Positions 12,964-20,937 of a DNA stretch of 22,469 bases are shown in pieces. The translations under genes were made by a program, and so were the position numbers. Each line of letters opens with the position of its first letter. The stretch's first letter is position 1. Source of the stretch: Methanomassiliicoccus sp. UBA6 (GTDB taxonomy: Archaea > Thermoplasmatota > Thermoplasmata > Methanomassiliicoccales > Methanomassiliicoccaceae); the NCBI GenBank assembly GCA_002508545.1, contig DAVH01000061.1, positions 33,994-56,462 of the forward strand. The letters are read 5' to 3'. Below the pieces are notes generated by a model. That model was not told the origin of the DNA. It saw only the letters and a list, made by a program, of their open reading frames with translations, and did no database searches.

Positions 12964-14886
12964 CTACTGCACGCCGCGGAGGTAGTGCCCGGCGGTGATG
13001 GAGCCCACCCTGCGCTTGATCTTGTCCTTGGACCGGATGTCGCGGCGGGCGAACGCCTTGGCCACGACCGAGCAGAGGTCCGGAGGACGGTTGCGCAGGT
13101 CGATCCCGTAGGAGTCGATCCCCATGCGGTCCATCTCGCCCATGAAGTCCATGAGAAAGAGGTCCGAGGAGTTGAGTATGTGCGCGTACCCGCAGCGGTC
13201 GCGATACACCGGGAACCTCGCCCCCCGCTCGTCGATGAGCGTTCCCTCGGGAAGGGTCGGATCGCGGGTGACCATGAGCTCGACGCGGCCGAAGACCAGG
13301 ACCTCGAGCCTTCCCTTGTAATGATGCGTGATGTCCGTGAGGTCGTCCCTCGACAGCTCGACCGACAGCGTGCTCTGGTACAGCTCTGGGACGTTGAGGG
13401 AATTGAACATGTTCATGAAGTATGAACCGTAGAGGCGGCGGTCGGGGAATGCTATCCCCTGTCCGGGGGAGCTGATCATCAGCGGGACATCGGGCACCTT
13501 GGGCATGGTGGGGGTCACCCTCGGCAGCTTTGCCACGATCTCTACCCCTGAGGAGCGGCAGCTCTCCACCGCTTCTTGCAGATGCGGGCCGATGTCGAAG
13601 TACACGCGCTTCGCGTGAGGGAGGACGGCCTCGAGCGAAGGGATCGAGGAGACATAGAAGGAGAGCTCGCCCCGGCGGGATGCCCGCTCCACCTCCGGCA
13701 GCTCGAGATGGGTCCGGCGGCGTCTCACCTGGCTCACGGGGAACGCGATCGCGCCGATCTCCTTCTCGATGGCCGGGAACTCCCGGTCCTTGGTCTTGTA
13801 GGCCGTGTACTCGCCCATCTCCAGGCGGAAGGGGGAGCTCACGACGGTCATGCCGTCCTCGCGCTGGGGGGAGCGGACCTCGAACCCGCCCACCTTCTCG
13901 TCACCACGGTAGAAGGTGATGCCGTCGCCCTCCTCCAGGTCCCCGGGGACCCTGACCGTCCGGCCTTCCGCCCTGGCGGTGCCGAGGGGCAGCCCCCGGG
14001 ACTCCGGGTAGGCGCGCTGCATGACCTTGTCCGTCAGAAGATAGCCGGGACTGAACCCCCGGTTGAACGCCACCGACAGCATCTCGCGCTCCCTGGGAGT
14101 GATCAGCTCGCTCTCCCCGCGGGACGCTCTCTCCACCGCTGCCTTGTAGACCTTGGAAGCCAGATAGACATATGCGGGCGAGCGCAGCCGCCCCTCGATC
14201 TTGACCGAGTCCACGCCCATCTCCATCAATCGGGGCAGCGCGTCGACCGAGAACAGGTCGGCGGTGGACAGCATGTACGCGGCCTCTCTTCCAAGCGTGT
14301 ATCGCTTCCGGCATGGCTGGGCGCACATGCCCCGGTTGCCGGAGCGGCCGCCCAGGACCGAGGAGAAGAGGCACTGGCCGGAGAAGCAGTAGCACAGCGC
14401 CCCGTGTATGAACACCTCGATCCCGATGCCGGTGGCCCTCCTTATCCTGTCCACATCATCCAGGCTAAGCTCCCGGGCCAGGATCACCCGCTCCATGCCC
14501 ATGTCCTCGGCCCAGCGGGCGTCCTCCGGAGAGTGTATCCCCATCTGGGTGGAGGCGTGGACCGGCAGGCCGTAGCGGTCGAGGATGAGGCGGGCAAGAC
14601 CCCGGTCCTGCACGATAACCGCGTCCACGCCGATGCGGTCAAGAAGGTCGAGGTAGTCGAACGCCAGGGGAAGCTCCCGCTCCTTGATCAGCACGTTGAC
14701 GGTCACGTACACCTTGACCCCCCGGGAGTGGGCCAGATCGACCGCGCTCTTCAGCTCCTGGTCGGAGAAGTTCTGGGCGAAGCGCCTCGCGCCGAAGAGC
14801 TTGCCCCCGAGATAGATGGCGTCGGCGCCCCCGGCGAGCGCGGCCTTGAACGATTCCTTGGAGCCGGCCGGTGCAAGAACCTCCAT
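12964..14886 (-). CDS. U32 family peptidase/RNA hydroxylase-like protein
   Basis: Although named peptidases, characterised U32 proteins such as TrhP and RlhA are involved in hydroxylation of tRNA or 23S rRNA, and UbiU/UbiV in ubiquinone hydroxylation. The 640-residue protein has the N-terminal TIM-barrel domain ('MEVLAPAGSKESFKAALAGG', 'DAIYLGGKLFGARRFAQNF') and the U32 signature at about 157-194: 'EVFIHGALCYCFSGQC' then 'GGRSGNRGMCAQPCRKRY', with C165, C167, C172, C188 and C192, which include the likely Fe-S ligands. Its length is close to long RlhA-type members. The C-terminal part repeats a barrel-like region ('GELSFYVSSIPSLEAVLP') and ends with a basic tail. ATG 14886 lies behind a TATA box. 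Whether it works on RNA or on the pilus system cannot be told; the RNA role is more likely by family. Confidence 0.9.
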   Translation of the reverse strand: MEVLAPAGSKESFKAALAGGADAIYLGGKLFGARRFAQNFSDQELKSAVDLAHSRGVKVYVTVNVLIKERELPLAFDYLDLLDRIGVDAVIVQDRGLARLILDRYGLPVHASTQMGIHSPEDARWAEDMGMERVILARELSLDDVDRIRRATGIGIEVFIHGALCYCFSGQCLFSSVLGGRSGNRGMCAQPCRKRYTLGREAAYMLSTADLFSVDALPRLMEMGVDSVKIEGRLRSPAYVYLASKVYKAAVERASRGESELITPREREMLSVAFNRGFSPGYLLTDKVMQRAYPESRGLPLGTARAEGRTVRVPGDLEEGDGITFYRGDEKVGGFEVRSPQREDGMTVVSSPFRLEMGEYTAYKTKDREFPAIEKEIGAIAFPVSQVRRRRTHLELPEVERASRRGELSFYVSSIPSLEAVLPHAKRVYFDIGPHLQEAVESCRSSGVEIVAKLPRVTPTMPKVPDVPLMISSPGQGIAFPDRRLYGSYFMNMFNSLNVPELYQSTLSVELSRDDLTDITHHYKGRLEVLVFGRVELMVTRDPTLPEGTLIDERGARFPVYRDRCGYAHILNSSDLFLMDFMGEMDRMGIDSYGIDLRNRPPDLCSVVAKAFARRDIRSKDKIKRRVGSITAGHYLRGVQ

Positions 14887-14907
14887 GGTCGTGCAATATG
14901 GCGGCCC

Positions 14908-14915
14908 CGATATAA
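14908..14915 (-). promoter_or_regulatory. TATA box for the U32 gene
   Basis: TTATATCG on the minus strand lies 22-29 nt before the ATG at 14886, consistent with a leaderless transcript. The region to 15041 is shared with the divergent secretion operon, for which I see no clear TATA box. Confidence 0.55.
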
Positions 14916-15041
14916 CCTCTTGCGGTCGCCTGGAGGCGGATGCGGGTCAAGCCCGGCCTGCGGAATGGGGGCCAGCATCCCGATGTAGCATCATTGTAGC
15001 GTCAATAAGGATGACCTCCCCTGCGGTTGGAGGGCGGGACC

Positions 15042-15605
15042 ATGAGGATCAACTTCTTACCGTTCAAGAGGACCGAGCGCCCCTCGGAGAGAAGGGCGGC
15101 CCGCCCGGCCTGCACCGGCCGCAGGGAGAGAGGATGTCTCACGATCGATTGCCACGGCTGCCGCCAGAAGCAGGACCTGACCGATCCCCGCTGCTTCAAG
15201 GGAGTGGTCAGGCTATTGTCCGCCGAGGCGCCGGGCATCCGGGAGGTCATGCTCTCCCGGGACTGGGAGATCGTCTACGATGAGGAGTGCGTCGATGTCC
15301 TGGCCGCCATGGGGGACATCGTCCGGTTCGCCAACGGCATCAACTTCCAGCAGCCCTTCGAGGACTGCTCGTCGTGCCCGTCCAACCCCCGCACGGTGAT
15401 CGCCAAGGTGGTCGATCACCTTCCCCGCGCCGCGCCCGAGCTGGATGCCAGGTATCCCCGGCCCTCCGGAGGGCACGGACGGGCCTGCGAGCAATGCATC
15501 CGGACCCTGCGCACCAACCTCGATCACGCCCAGCACATGCTGGAGCAGGCCGAGGTCCGGATCAACCGGGTGGCTTATCGGGTGGTGAGGTCCGATGACC
15601 ACTAG
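15042..15605 (+). CDS. Cysteine-rich protein encoded ahead of the secretion ATPase
   Basis: I do not recognise this 187-residue protein as a named family. It has ten cysteines: C24, C32, C37-x2-C40, C51, C83, C109-x2-C112 and C149-x2-C152. The grouping into CxxC pairs suggests one or two zinc or Fe-S sites. It has no TM helix or signal peptide, so it should act in the cytoplasm. The C-terminus is helical ('TNLDHAQHMLEQAEVRINRV'). The ATG at 15042 follows GGAGGG with good spacing; a TTG at 15027 in frame is less likely. Its last 11 nt overlap the start of the ATPase gene, which implies translational coupling and a joint role. It may regulate or dock the ATPase, perhaps in response to metal or redox state; that is inference. 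Confidence 0.82.
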   Translation: MRINFLPFKRTERPSERRAARPACTGRRERGCLTIDCHGCRQKQDLTDPRCFKGVVRLLSAEAPGIREVMLSRDWEIVYDEECVDVLAAMGDIVRFANGINFQQPFEDCSSCPSNPRTVIAKVVDHLPRAAPELDARYPRPSGGHGRACEQCIRTLRTNLDHAQHMLEQAEVRINRVAYRVVRSDDH

Positions 15606-17313
15606 GGTCCTTGTCCGGGCCTCCCGCGCATGCCCCGAGGACGAGGGCATCGGCCGGGCCTTGAACAAGCTGTTCCGTGAACGGGCGGTACGGCGGCCCG
15701 GGTTCTCAGGATGCTGGGCCGGCACCACCCTGCCGGGCGGGCACAAGGTCGTGGAGAGCTATTCGGTCGCGGGAGCCAAGATCACCATCGCCTCCACCGC
15801 CGACGGCGGCGGGATGCTCTATCACGCCATGCCCTGGGAGTACGGCCTGCCGGACAGCTGGATATCAGCCCTCTCCAAGGTGATCCAGCGGATCTCCTTC
15901 CTGCCGCCTCCGTCCCTCAGCATCTCGATGGACGAGCTGCGGTCCCACGTCACCTCATCGTCCGCCCGTCTGTTCCGCAACCTGTGCTCGGGCGGCGGCC
16001 TTGACCTTGGCAGCGGGATCGAGGAGCGGGAGAGCACGATCAAGAAGCTCTCCGAGGTCGTGGCCCGCTACACCGTGGGCCTCGGTCTGTTCGAGGTGCT
16101 CCTTGCCGATGACCGCATCGAGGACGTCTACGTCGACGCGCCCTCCGAGGAGAACCCCGTGCACGTGACCGTCAACGGCATATCGGGCACCAATGCCCTG
16201 TGCCGCTGCCTGACCAATATTACGGTCTCCGAGGATGAGGTCGCCAAGCTGGCCTCCCGCCTCCGGCAGTCCAGCGGCCGGCCGTTCTCCGAGGCGTTCC
16301 CGGTGATGGAGACCGACATAGAGGGGCAGGAATCGAGGGCCACGATCATCGGCCCTCCACTCTCCCCCGGCGGCACGGCGGTCGCCCTCCGGCGGCACTC
16401 CCGCACGCCATGGACGCTTCTGAAGCTGGCCTCCAATGGCTCGATGGACGCCAGGACCGCCGGCCTGCTCTCCTTCCTCATGGACGGGCGGAGCACCATG
16501 CTCATCTGCGGGGCAAGGGGGGCCGGGAAGTCCTCGCTGCTCTCCGCCATGATGTTCGAGTTCCCCCTGTCCCAGCGCATCCTGGCCATCGAGGACACCC
16601 TGGAGCTGCCGACCCGGAGGATGCAGTCCTTGGGATACAAGGTGCAGTCGCTCTTCGTCGAGACGAGGATGGACCAGAGCAACGAGGAGGCGGCGGACCA
16701 GGCCCTGCGCGTGTCCCTCCGCCTGGGGGAATCGGCCATCGTCCTGGGGGAGGTCCGTGGAAAGGAGGCACAGACTCTCTATCAGAGCATGCGGGCGGGG
16801 AGGGCCGGCTCATCGGTCCTGGGCACCATCCACGGAGACTCTGCCGCCTCGGTGTACGAGAGGGTGGTGCATGATATGGGCATACCGAAGGAGGCCTTCC
16901 TGGCCACCGACCTCGTGCTCACCATGGGCCTGTCCCGTCCGGGAGGAGGCTCCCGCCCCGTCCGCCGGCTGATCGAGGTGGCGGAGTGCAGGGAAGAGAA
17001 CGGCCGGGTCCTTTTCCATCAACTTATGAGCCCGGGTACCGGGACGCTCGACGACGGCATCGGCAGCTCTAGGATCGTGTCCCGCATCGCCAGCTCCTGG
17101 AACCTGACCGTGAGGGAAGCGATGGCGAACATCCAGGCGAGGGCGGATATGAGGCAGGTGCTCCTTGACGCCGCAGCCTCGCGGGGGCCCCAGTACCTTG
17201 AGCCGGAGTGGGTCTACCGGTGCAACGAGTACCTGTGGAACCGGCTGGACGCGGGGGACCGGGACTACGCCCGGATAGCCTCGGACTTCCGCTCCTTCGT
17301 CCTCGGGAGGTGA
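15595..17313 (+). CDS. Type II/IV secretion (TadA/VirB11-like) ATPase
   Basis: This 572-residue ATPase should form a cytoplasmic hexamer that powers pilus assembly or secretion. The C-terminal RecA-like domain holds Walker A 'GARGAGKS' (306-313), the Asp box 'ILAIEDTLELP', Walker B 'AIVLGEVRGKEA' (Glu386) and the His box 'GTIHGDSA' (His413). The middle domain ('VVARYTVGLGLFEVLLADDR', then 'IEDVYVDAP') is the usual secretion-ATPase N-terminal domain. An N-terminal region of about 130 residues ('VVESYSVAGAKITIAS', 'YGLPDSWISALSKVIQRISF') and a C-terminal extension of about 90 residues after the ATPase core are also present. The ATG overlaps the end of the Cys-rich gene, and four bases separate its stop from the platform gene's start, so all three are co-translated. 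The absence of archaellin genes nearby argues for a pilus or secretion system rather than an archaellum. Confidence 0.95.
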   Translation: MTTRVLVRASRACPEDEGIGRALNKLFRERAVRRPGFSGCWAGTTLPGGHKVVESYSVAGAKITIASTADGGGMLYHAMPWEYGLPDSWISALSKVIQRISFLPPPSLSISMDELRSHVTSSSARLFRNLCSGGGLDLGSGIEERESTIKKLSEVVARYTVGLGLFEVLLADDRIEDVYVDAPSEENPVHVTVNGISGTNALCRCLTNITVSEDEVAKLASRLRQSSGRPFSEAFPVMETDIEGQESRATIIGPPLSPGGTAVALRRHSRTPWTLLKLASNGSMDARTAGLLSFLMDGRSTMLICGARGAGKSSLLSAMMFEFPLSQRILAIEDTLELPTRRMQSLGYKVQSLFVETRMDQSNEEAADQALRVSLRLGESAIVLGEVRGKEAQTLYQSMRAGRAGSSVLGTIHGDSAASVYERVVHDMGIPKEAFLATDLVLTMGLSRPGGGSRPVRRLIEVAECREENGRVLFHQLMSPGTGTLDDGIGSSRIVSRIASSWNLTVREAMANIQARADMRQVLLDAAASRGPQYLEPEWVYRCNEYLWNRLDAGDRDYARIASDFRSFVLGR

Positions 17314-17317
17314 GGTC

Positions 17318-19096
17318 GTGTCCTGGCCGGAAGCCCTGTTCGTTCGTTTTCCCGCTCTCTTCCCCTGGGCCAAGGTTCCCGATGGGTTCGACCGCCTGAT
17401 GCGCCCCCGCCGCACCAAGGCGGGCGAGGATTGGATGCTCCGCAACGAGGTTGAGGAGTCGACCGTCAGGAAGGGGGCGTGGAACATGATGCTGCTCACC
17501 TCCGCCCTGTCGCTAGCCTCCTTGGCGGCGTTGGGCCTCCTCTTCGGACCTGGCGCCCTGGCCTACGGCGTCCTCCCGGCCTTCCTGGCGCCGGTCATCG
17601 CCTCCTCGATCTTAATGAACGCCCCGGACACCATGGGGCAGGCCGAGGAGAGGAAGATGCTGGGCGAGGCTCCCTCGGTCATCGGCTGCATGACCATGAG
17701 CATGCAGGTGAGGCCGTCGCTGGAACAGGCGGTCACCTTCGCTTCCGAGCGGGGGGACGGGATCCTTCCAGTGCGCCTGAGGGAGGCGATGTGGTCGAGC
17801 CTCACGCGCAAGAGCGGCTCGCTGTCCGAGGCCCTCGACGACCTTTCCTCCTCGCTCTCCGAGCCCAGCTCCGCCCTCAAGCAATCCCTCCACCTGGTCA
17901 TATCGGCGACCTGCGAGCGCACCAAGCAGGGGATGGAGCGGTTGCTGGACAAGGCCAATTCGGTCGCCCTCAATGGCGTGCGCGACGCCGTGGACTCGTA
18001 CGCCGCCTCGCTGTCCATGCCTACGATGGTGCTGTTCTCCCTGGGGACCCTGCTGCCCATCATGCTGTTCTCCATCCTTCCCCTCCTGTCCTTGGGGACC
18101 TCGATGGGGTCCGGGACCGGGGAGCCGGCGATACCGCTGTCCTACCTGGCATTCCTGCTGCTCCTCATCATACCCGCTTCGGCTATGGTCTACGCCTGGA
18201 CCATCCTGTCGAAGAACCCTTTGGGCCTGGTCCGGAGCGGCGCGGACGAGGTCCGGTCGCTGTTCTCCCCTGGCCCGGTCCTCGTCTGGGTCGCCCTATC
18301 GCTCGCGGCGTACCTGGCGGATCTGGGAGAGATGCGGCCGTATGCTCTGGCGGCGGCGATCGTCCTCATTCCCTGCGCCTTCCTCGGGTGGAAGCTGCGC
18401 GGACACTCCGTGTCCCGCCGAAGGAGGAGGCAGCTGGAGAAGGAGGCGACCTCGGCCCTCTTCCAGATCGGGAACCGGATGGTCTCCGGGGCGACGTTCG
18501 AGAAGGCTCTGGAGGAGGCCGCCGAGGGCATGCGGGGCGCCCCGTTCCAGGAGTTCGCCCGGTCCCTGCTGTACCGTTCCCGCCTGTACGGCCGGCCGGT
18601 GGACGAGATCATCGTCGAGGAGGGCAGCCTCCGCACCGCCTCCCGGGTCGTCGAGAACGCCTATGTGACGGTGGTGCAGTGCGCCGCCCGGGACCCCCGG
18701 TACGCCGGGCAGATAGCGCTGAACCTGGCGCACATGCTGTCCGACCTCAGCTCCTGTCAGGGCAAGATCGAGGAGAAGCTCCGGGGAGTGGTGGAGATGA
18801 TGCGCTCCACCAGCACCGTCTTCGCACCCATCGTCCTGGGGGTGACCGGGGGCCTGTTCGCGCTGATAGGATCGCAGGCCTCGATGGCCGAGGAGATGGC
18901 CGGCGACATCGCCCTCATCACCGGGCTCTATATCGGCGAGCTTACCGCCCTGGTGTCCTTCTTCACCGTGCTGGTCATGGGCGACCGGAGCTGGAGGGGG
19001 GTCATCCACTCCTACGCGGTCAGGGCCCCGGTGGCCTTCGCCGTGTTCGCGATGGTGTCCCTCATCTGCCGAACGGGGCTGAGCTCCCTGATCTGA
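17318..19096 (+). CDS. Double T2SF-domain secretion platform protein (TadB/TadC or ArlJ-like)
   Basis: This 592-residue integral membrane protein should form the platform on which the ATPase drives filament assembly. About nine TM helices are visible: two at roughly 57-100, two at 233-295, two near 313-350, and three after 495. Two cytoplasmic helical T2SF domains lie between them: about 105-230 ('MLGEAPSVIGCMTMSMQVRP', 'SLEQAVTFASERG', 'SGSLSEALDDLSSSL') and 365-490 ('ALFQIGNRMVSGATFEKALE', 'AYVTVVQCAARD', 'LAHMLSDLSS'). The two halves resemble tandem TadB and TadC modules in one chain, as in many archaea. The GTG at 17318 follows GGGAGGTGAGG, an excellent ribosome binding site that also contains the ATPase stop. 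The last 35 nt overlap the convergent FmdE-like gene. Confidence 0.93.
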   Translation: MSWPEALFVRFPALFPWAKVPDGFDRLMRPRRTKAGEDWMLRNEVEESTVRKGAWNMMLLTSALSLASLAALGLLFGPGALAYGVLPAFLAPVIASSILMNAPDTMGQAEERKMLGEAPSVIGCMTMSMQVRPSLEQAVTFASERGDGILPVRLREAMWSSLTRKSGSLSEALDDLSSSLSEPSSALKQSLHLVISATCERTKQGMERLLDKANSVALNGVRDAVDSYAASLSMPTMVLFSLGTLLPIMLFSILPLLSLGTSMGSGTGEPAIPLSYLAFLLLLIIPASAMVYAWTILSKNPLGLVRSGADEVRSLFSPGPVLVWVALSLAAYLADLGEMRPYALAAAIVLIPCAFLGWKLRGHSVSRRRRRQLEKEATSALFQIGNRMVSGATFEKALEEAAEGMRGAPFQEFARSLLYRSRLYGRPVDEIIVEEGSLRTASRVVENAYVTVVQCAARDPRYAGQIALNLAHMLSDLSSCQGKIEEKLRGVVEMMRSTSTVFAPIVLGVTGGLFALIGSQASMAEEMAGDIALITGLYIGELTALVSFFTVLVMGDRSWRGVIHSYAVRAPVAFAVFAMVSLICRTGLSSLI

Positions 19097-19484
19097 CCGT
19101 CCACAGCTCGTCGTCGCTCATGGCGTACAGGCGCATGGCCATCTCCTCCTCGTTGTGGTGGCTGCAGCGGGTGTTGATGTCGTTCACCACCTCGGGCCGG
19201 GCGGTCATCTCCAAGTGACCAAGGCCGTCGGAGAACTCGACCCTGGCCTCGGCGTCCTCGAGCACCCAGATGTTGTTCTTGCCCAGCGTGCAGCAGGAGG
19301 ACATCTGGACACCGTCGGCGAGGCAGGACAGCGGCCTCTTGGTGCCGCTGTGCACCCGCGCGTAGATGCGCTCGGGGAACGCACGGCGGGCGGTCAGGCC
19401 CATCCGGTATCCGAGGACAGCGTAGGGCCCGAGGTGCCCGTGGAACTTCTTGAGGGCGGCCATTTCATCAGGAAGGGATGTCAT
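19062..19484 (-). CDS. Standalone FmdE-like domain protein
   Basis: The family is named for the E subunit of molybdenum formylmethanofuran dehydrogenase, but many members are separate metal-binding proteins of unknown role. The 140 residues show the core motifs: 'LKKFHGHLGPYAVLGYRMG' (11-29), C54 in 'SCLADGVQMSS', C64-C65 in 'CCTLGKNNI', and a final helical 'HNEEEMAMRLYAMSDDELW'. There is no C-terminal zinc ribbon. His15, His17 and the cysteines probably bind metal. The open frame continues far upstream to 19781, but those residues look like the antisense of the DUF2085 gene; ATG 19484 is chosen because the conserved domain begins just after it. Its 3' end overlaps the platform gene by 35 nt. 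No fmd/fwd operon is visible, so a methanogenesis role is unproven. Confidence 0.88.
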   Translation of the reverse strand: MTSLPDEMAALKKFHGHLGPYAVLGYRMGLTARRAFPERIYARVHSGTKRPLSCLADGVQMSSCCTLGKNNIWVLEDAEARVEFSDGLGHLEMTARPEVVNDINTRCSHHNEEEMAMRLYAMSDDELWTVRSGSSAPFGR

Positions 19485-19575
19485 CGCTCCACGAGAACAG
19501 CCGTGGGTATTTTTCCTTTCCCTCGGGCGGAAAGGCCGTGGGAAACGATTATCTCGGCGTGGACGATGGAGTGCC

Positions 19576-20109
19576 GTGAACAAGGACCCGATGCGCAGGG
19601 CCAAGCGGGCCGTACTGGTGTTCTTCATCGCATGGCTGGCCCTGGTCCTCGCCGCCCCGCTGACGCTGCCGGCGGGAAGCGTGGCCGACCTGAGCGGCAG
19701 GGCGAACGCCATCGACAATTCCGAAGCGATCGACGGGATGAACCCCCTGGCCTGGGTGGTGTACACCCTCGGGGACATCAACTGCCATCAGCTGTCGGAA
19801 CGGTCGTTCACCATTAACGACAATCAGATGCCCTTCTGCGCCCGGGACGTAGGCATCTTCATCGGGCTGGTGGCAGGCATGGCGATAGTGGTCCTGCTCG
19901 CACCTCGCTTCTCATGGCTGGTCCTGGCTGCCCTGGTGCTGCCGATACTGGTCGATGGGGGCGTTCAGCTCACCGGAATGTACGAGTCCAACAACCTGCT
20001 GAGACTGCTGACCGGAACACTGGGAGGCGTGGGCGCGTCGTACCTTCTCGGCCATTTCGCTGATTGGACCCGGAGCGCCTACGGGCGTTCAGGTGTAGAG
20101 GAAAAATAG
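19576..20109 (+). CDS. DUF2085 family membrane protein
   Basis: The 177-residue protein has an N-terminal TM helix (12-32), a loop containing 'YTLGDINCHQLSERSF' (C70-H71-Q72) and 'NQMPFCARDVGIFIG' (C88), then TM helices at about 91-109, 112-130 and 143-160. The CHQ-x-ER-SF and MPxCxRD-xG motifs are the hallmark of DUF2085, a widespread membrane family of unknown function in which Cys and His may bind metal or form a disulphide. GTG 19576 follows GGAG and is preferred; ATG 19591 is an alternative that removes only five residues. The longer open frame from 19450 overlaps the divergent FmdE-like gene and looks non-coding there. The C-terminus is cytoplasmic and weakly charged. Confidence 0.88.
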   Translation: MNKDPMRRAKRAVLVFFIAWLALVLAAPLTLPAGSVADLSGRANAIDNSEAIDGMNPLAWVVYTLGDINCHQLSERSFTINDNQMPFCARDVGIFIGLVAGMAIVVLLAPRFSWLVLAALVLPILVDGGVQLTGMYESNNLLRLLTGTLGGVGASYLLGHFADWTRSAYGRSGVEEK

Positions 20110-20448
20110 TGAGACAGGCAGGCACGGGAAGTCCTGGCGCGAAGCCATCCATATTTCCGGTTTGGAGCACACGTTTCAAGGTGAGTGCGTGTACAGGAAT
20201 GGTCTTATACGCTACCTGTCCCGTCTCTCTCACCTATCTTACCAGATTTAAAACTGTTGATAACATTTTCAAGAACGCCATATTGCTGGCCCCCCTGGAC
20301 AATGCTTATCGCGGTGCGGCTGCGCTCCTCGCGGGCCGCTCTGCGCTCGTCGAAGGGGGAAAGGCTCGATGAGAACAAGGGCTTCGGGGGAGCTCTCACG
20401 TCATATCTCTCGTTGCTTGGACCTTCCGCCCTTATGGCCGGACGGCGG
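20110..20448. other. 339-nt intergenic stretch without a convincing gene
   Basis: Open frames here on both strands have unlikely amino-acid make-up and are overlaps of neighbours. Two TATA-like plus-strand elements are visible (TCTTATACGC near 20203-20212 and GATTTAAAAC near 20241-20250), followed by a GC-rich patch at 20300-20345, so an unannotated small RNA is possible. No tRNA, riboswitch or repeat is recognisable. Confidence 0.4.
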
Positions 20449-20937
20449 TCAACGGCCGGCGCGCAAGTCCCGCGCCTTGCCGAGCAGCAGCTCGTAATCC
20501 GGCTGCTCGTGAGGATAGGTCGATACCCAGCGGTACCTGACAACGCCTTGCTGGTCCACGAGGAACACCGCCCTTCTCGAGTGCCCCTTGAGCACGCTGT
20601 CCTGGGGGCTCATGACATTGTATCTCTTCACCGCCGAGGCCTCAGGGTCGCTGAGGAGGGGTATGTCCATGCCCATCTTCTCCTTCCAGGAGCGATGGCT
20701 CGTGGTGCTGTTGACGCTGATGCCGAACAGTCTGACCCCCGCCGCCTCGAAGTCACCGGCCATCGACATAAAGCGCTTGAACTCGAGGGTGCAGGTTATC
20801 CCGAAATCCGAGGGGTAGAACAGCAGCATTACCGGTCCCTTCTCCAGCTCCCGATGGAGGCACACCTCGGCCTCCGAGGCCTCTGGCAGGCAGAAATCAG
20901 GCGCTCCGTCCCCTTCTCCCGGTCCGACGTCGGTCAT
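20449..20937 (-). CDS. Peroxiredoxin (AhpC/TSA, Bcp-like)
   Basis: This 162-residue thioredoxin-fold enzyme reduces hydrogen peroxide and organic peroxides. The active site reads 'FYPSDFGITCTLEF', with Pro42, Thr48 and peroxidatic Cys49, and a supporting Arg at about 121 in 'SRRAVFLVD'. 'VRLFGISVNSTTSHRSWKEK' and 'IPLLSDPEASAVKRYNV' match the peroxiredoxin core. The other two cysteines (C16 and C26) are near the N-terminus rather than at the usual resolving positions, so it may be a 1-Cys enzyme or use an atypical partner. The ATG at 20937 has a weak TATA-like ACATTATC about 25-33 nt upstream on the minus strand. Protection against oxygen fits a strict anaerobe. It is divergent from psmB across a 358-nt gap. 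Confidence 0.93.
   Translation of the reverse strand: MTDVGPGEGDGAPDFCLPEASEAEVCLHRELEKGPVMLLFYPSDFGITCTLEFKRFMSMAGDFEAAGVRLFGISVNSTTSHRSWKEKMGMDIPLLSDPEASAVKRYNVMSPQDSVLKGHSRRAVFLVDQQGVVRYRWVSTYPHEQPDYELLLGKARDLRAGR

Noticed and set aside
13576..14988. 470-residue open frame on the plus strand across the U32 gene
   Set aside because: It is antisense to a clearly recognised U32 gene and has a low-complexity, Arg/Gly/His-rich composition typical of the shadow frames in GC-rich DNA.
17479..19218. 579-residue open frame overlapping the platform gene in another frame
   Set aside because: The platform gene has clear TM and T2SF features, whereas this frame is rich in Gly, Arg and Pro without any recognisable domain.
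19428..19445. FmdE-like motif reads HGHLGP rather than HGHLCP
   Set aside because: Many standalone archaeal FmdE-like proteins have this form as far as I remember, so it is not evidence of inactivation.
20205..20543. 112-residue minus-strand frame extending past the peroxiredoxin end
   Set aside because: It overlaps the peroxiredoxin gene in another frame and has no recognisable domain or start signal.
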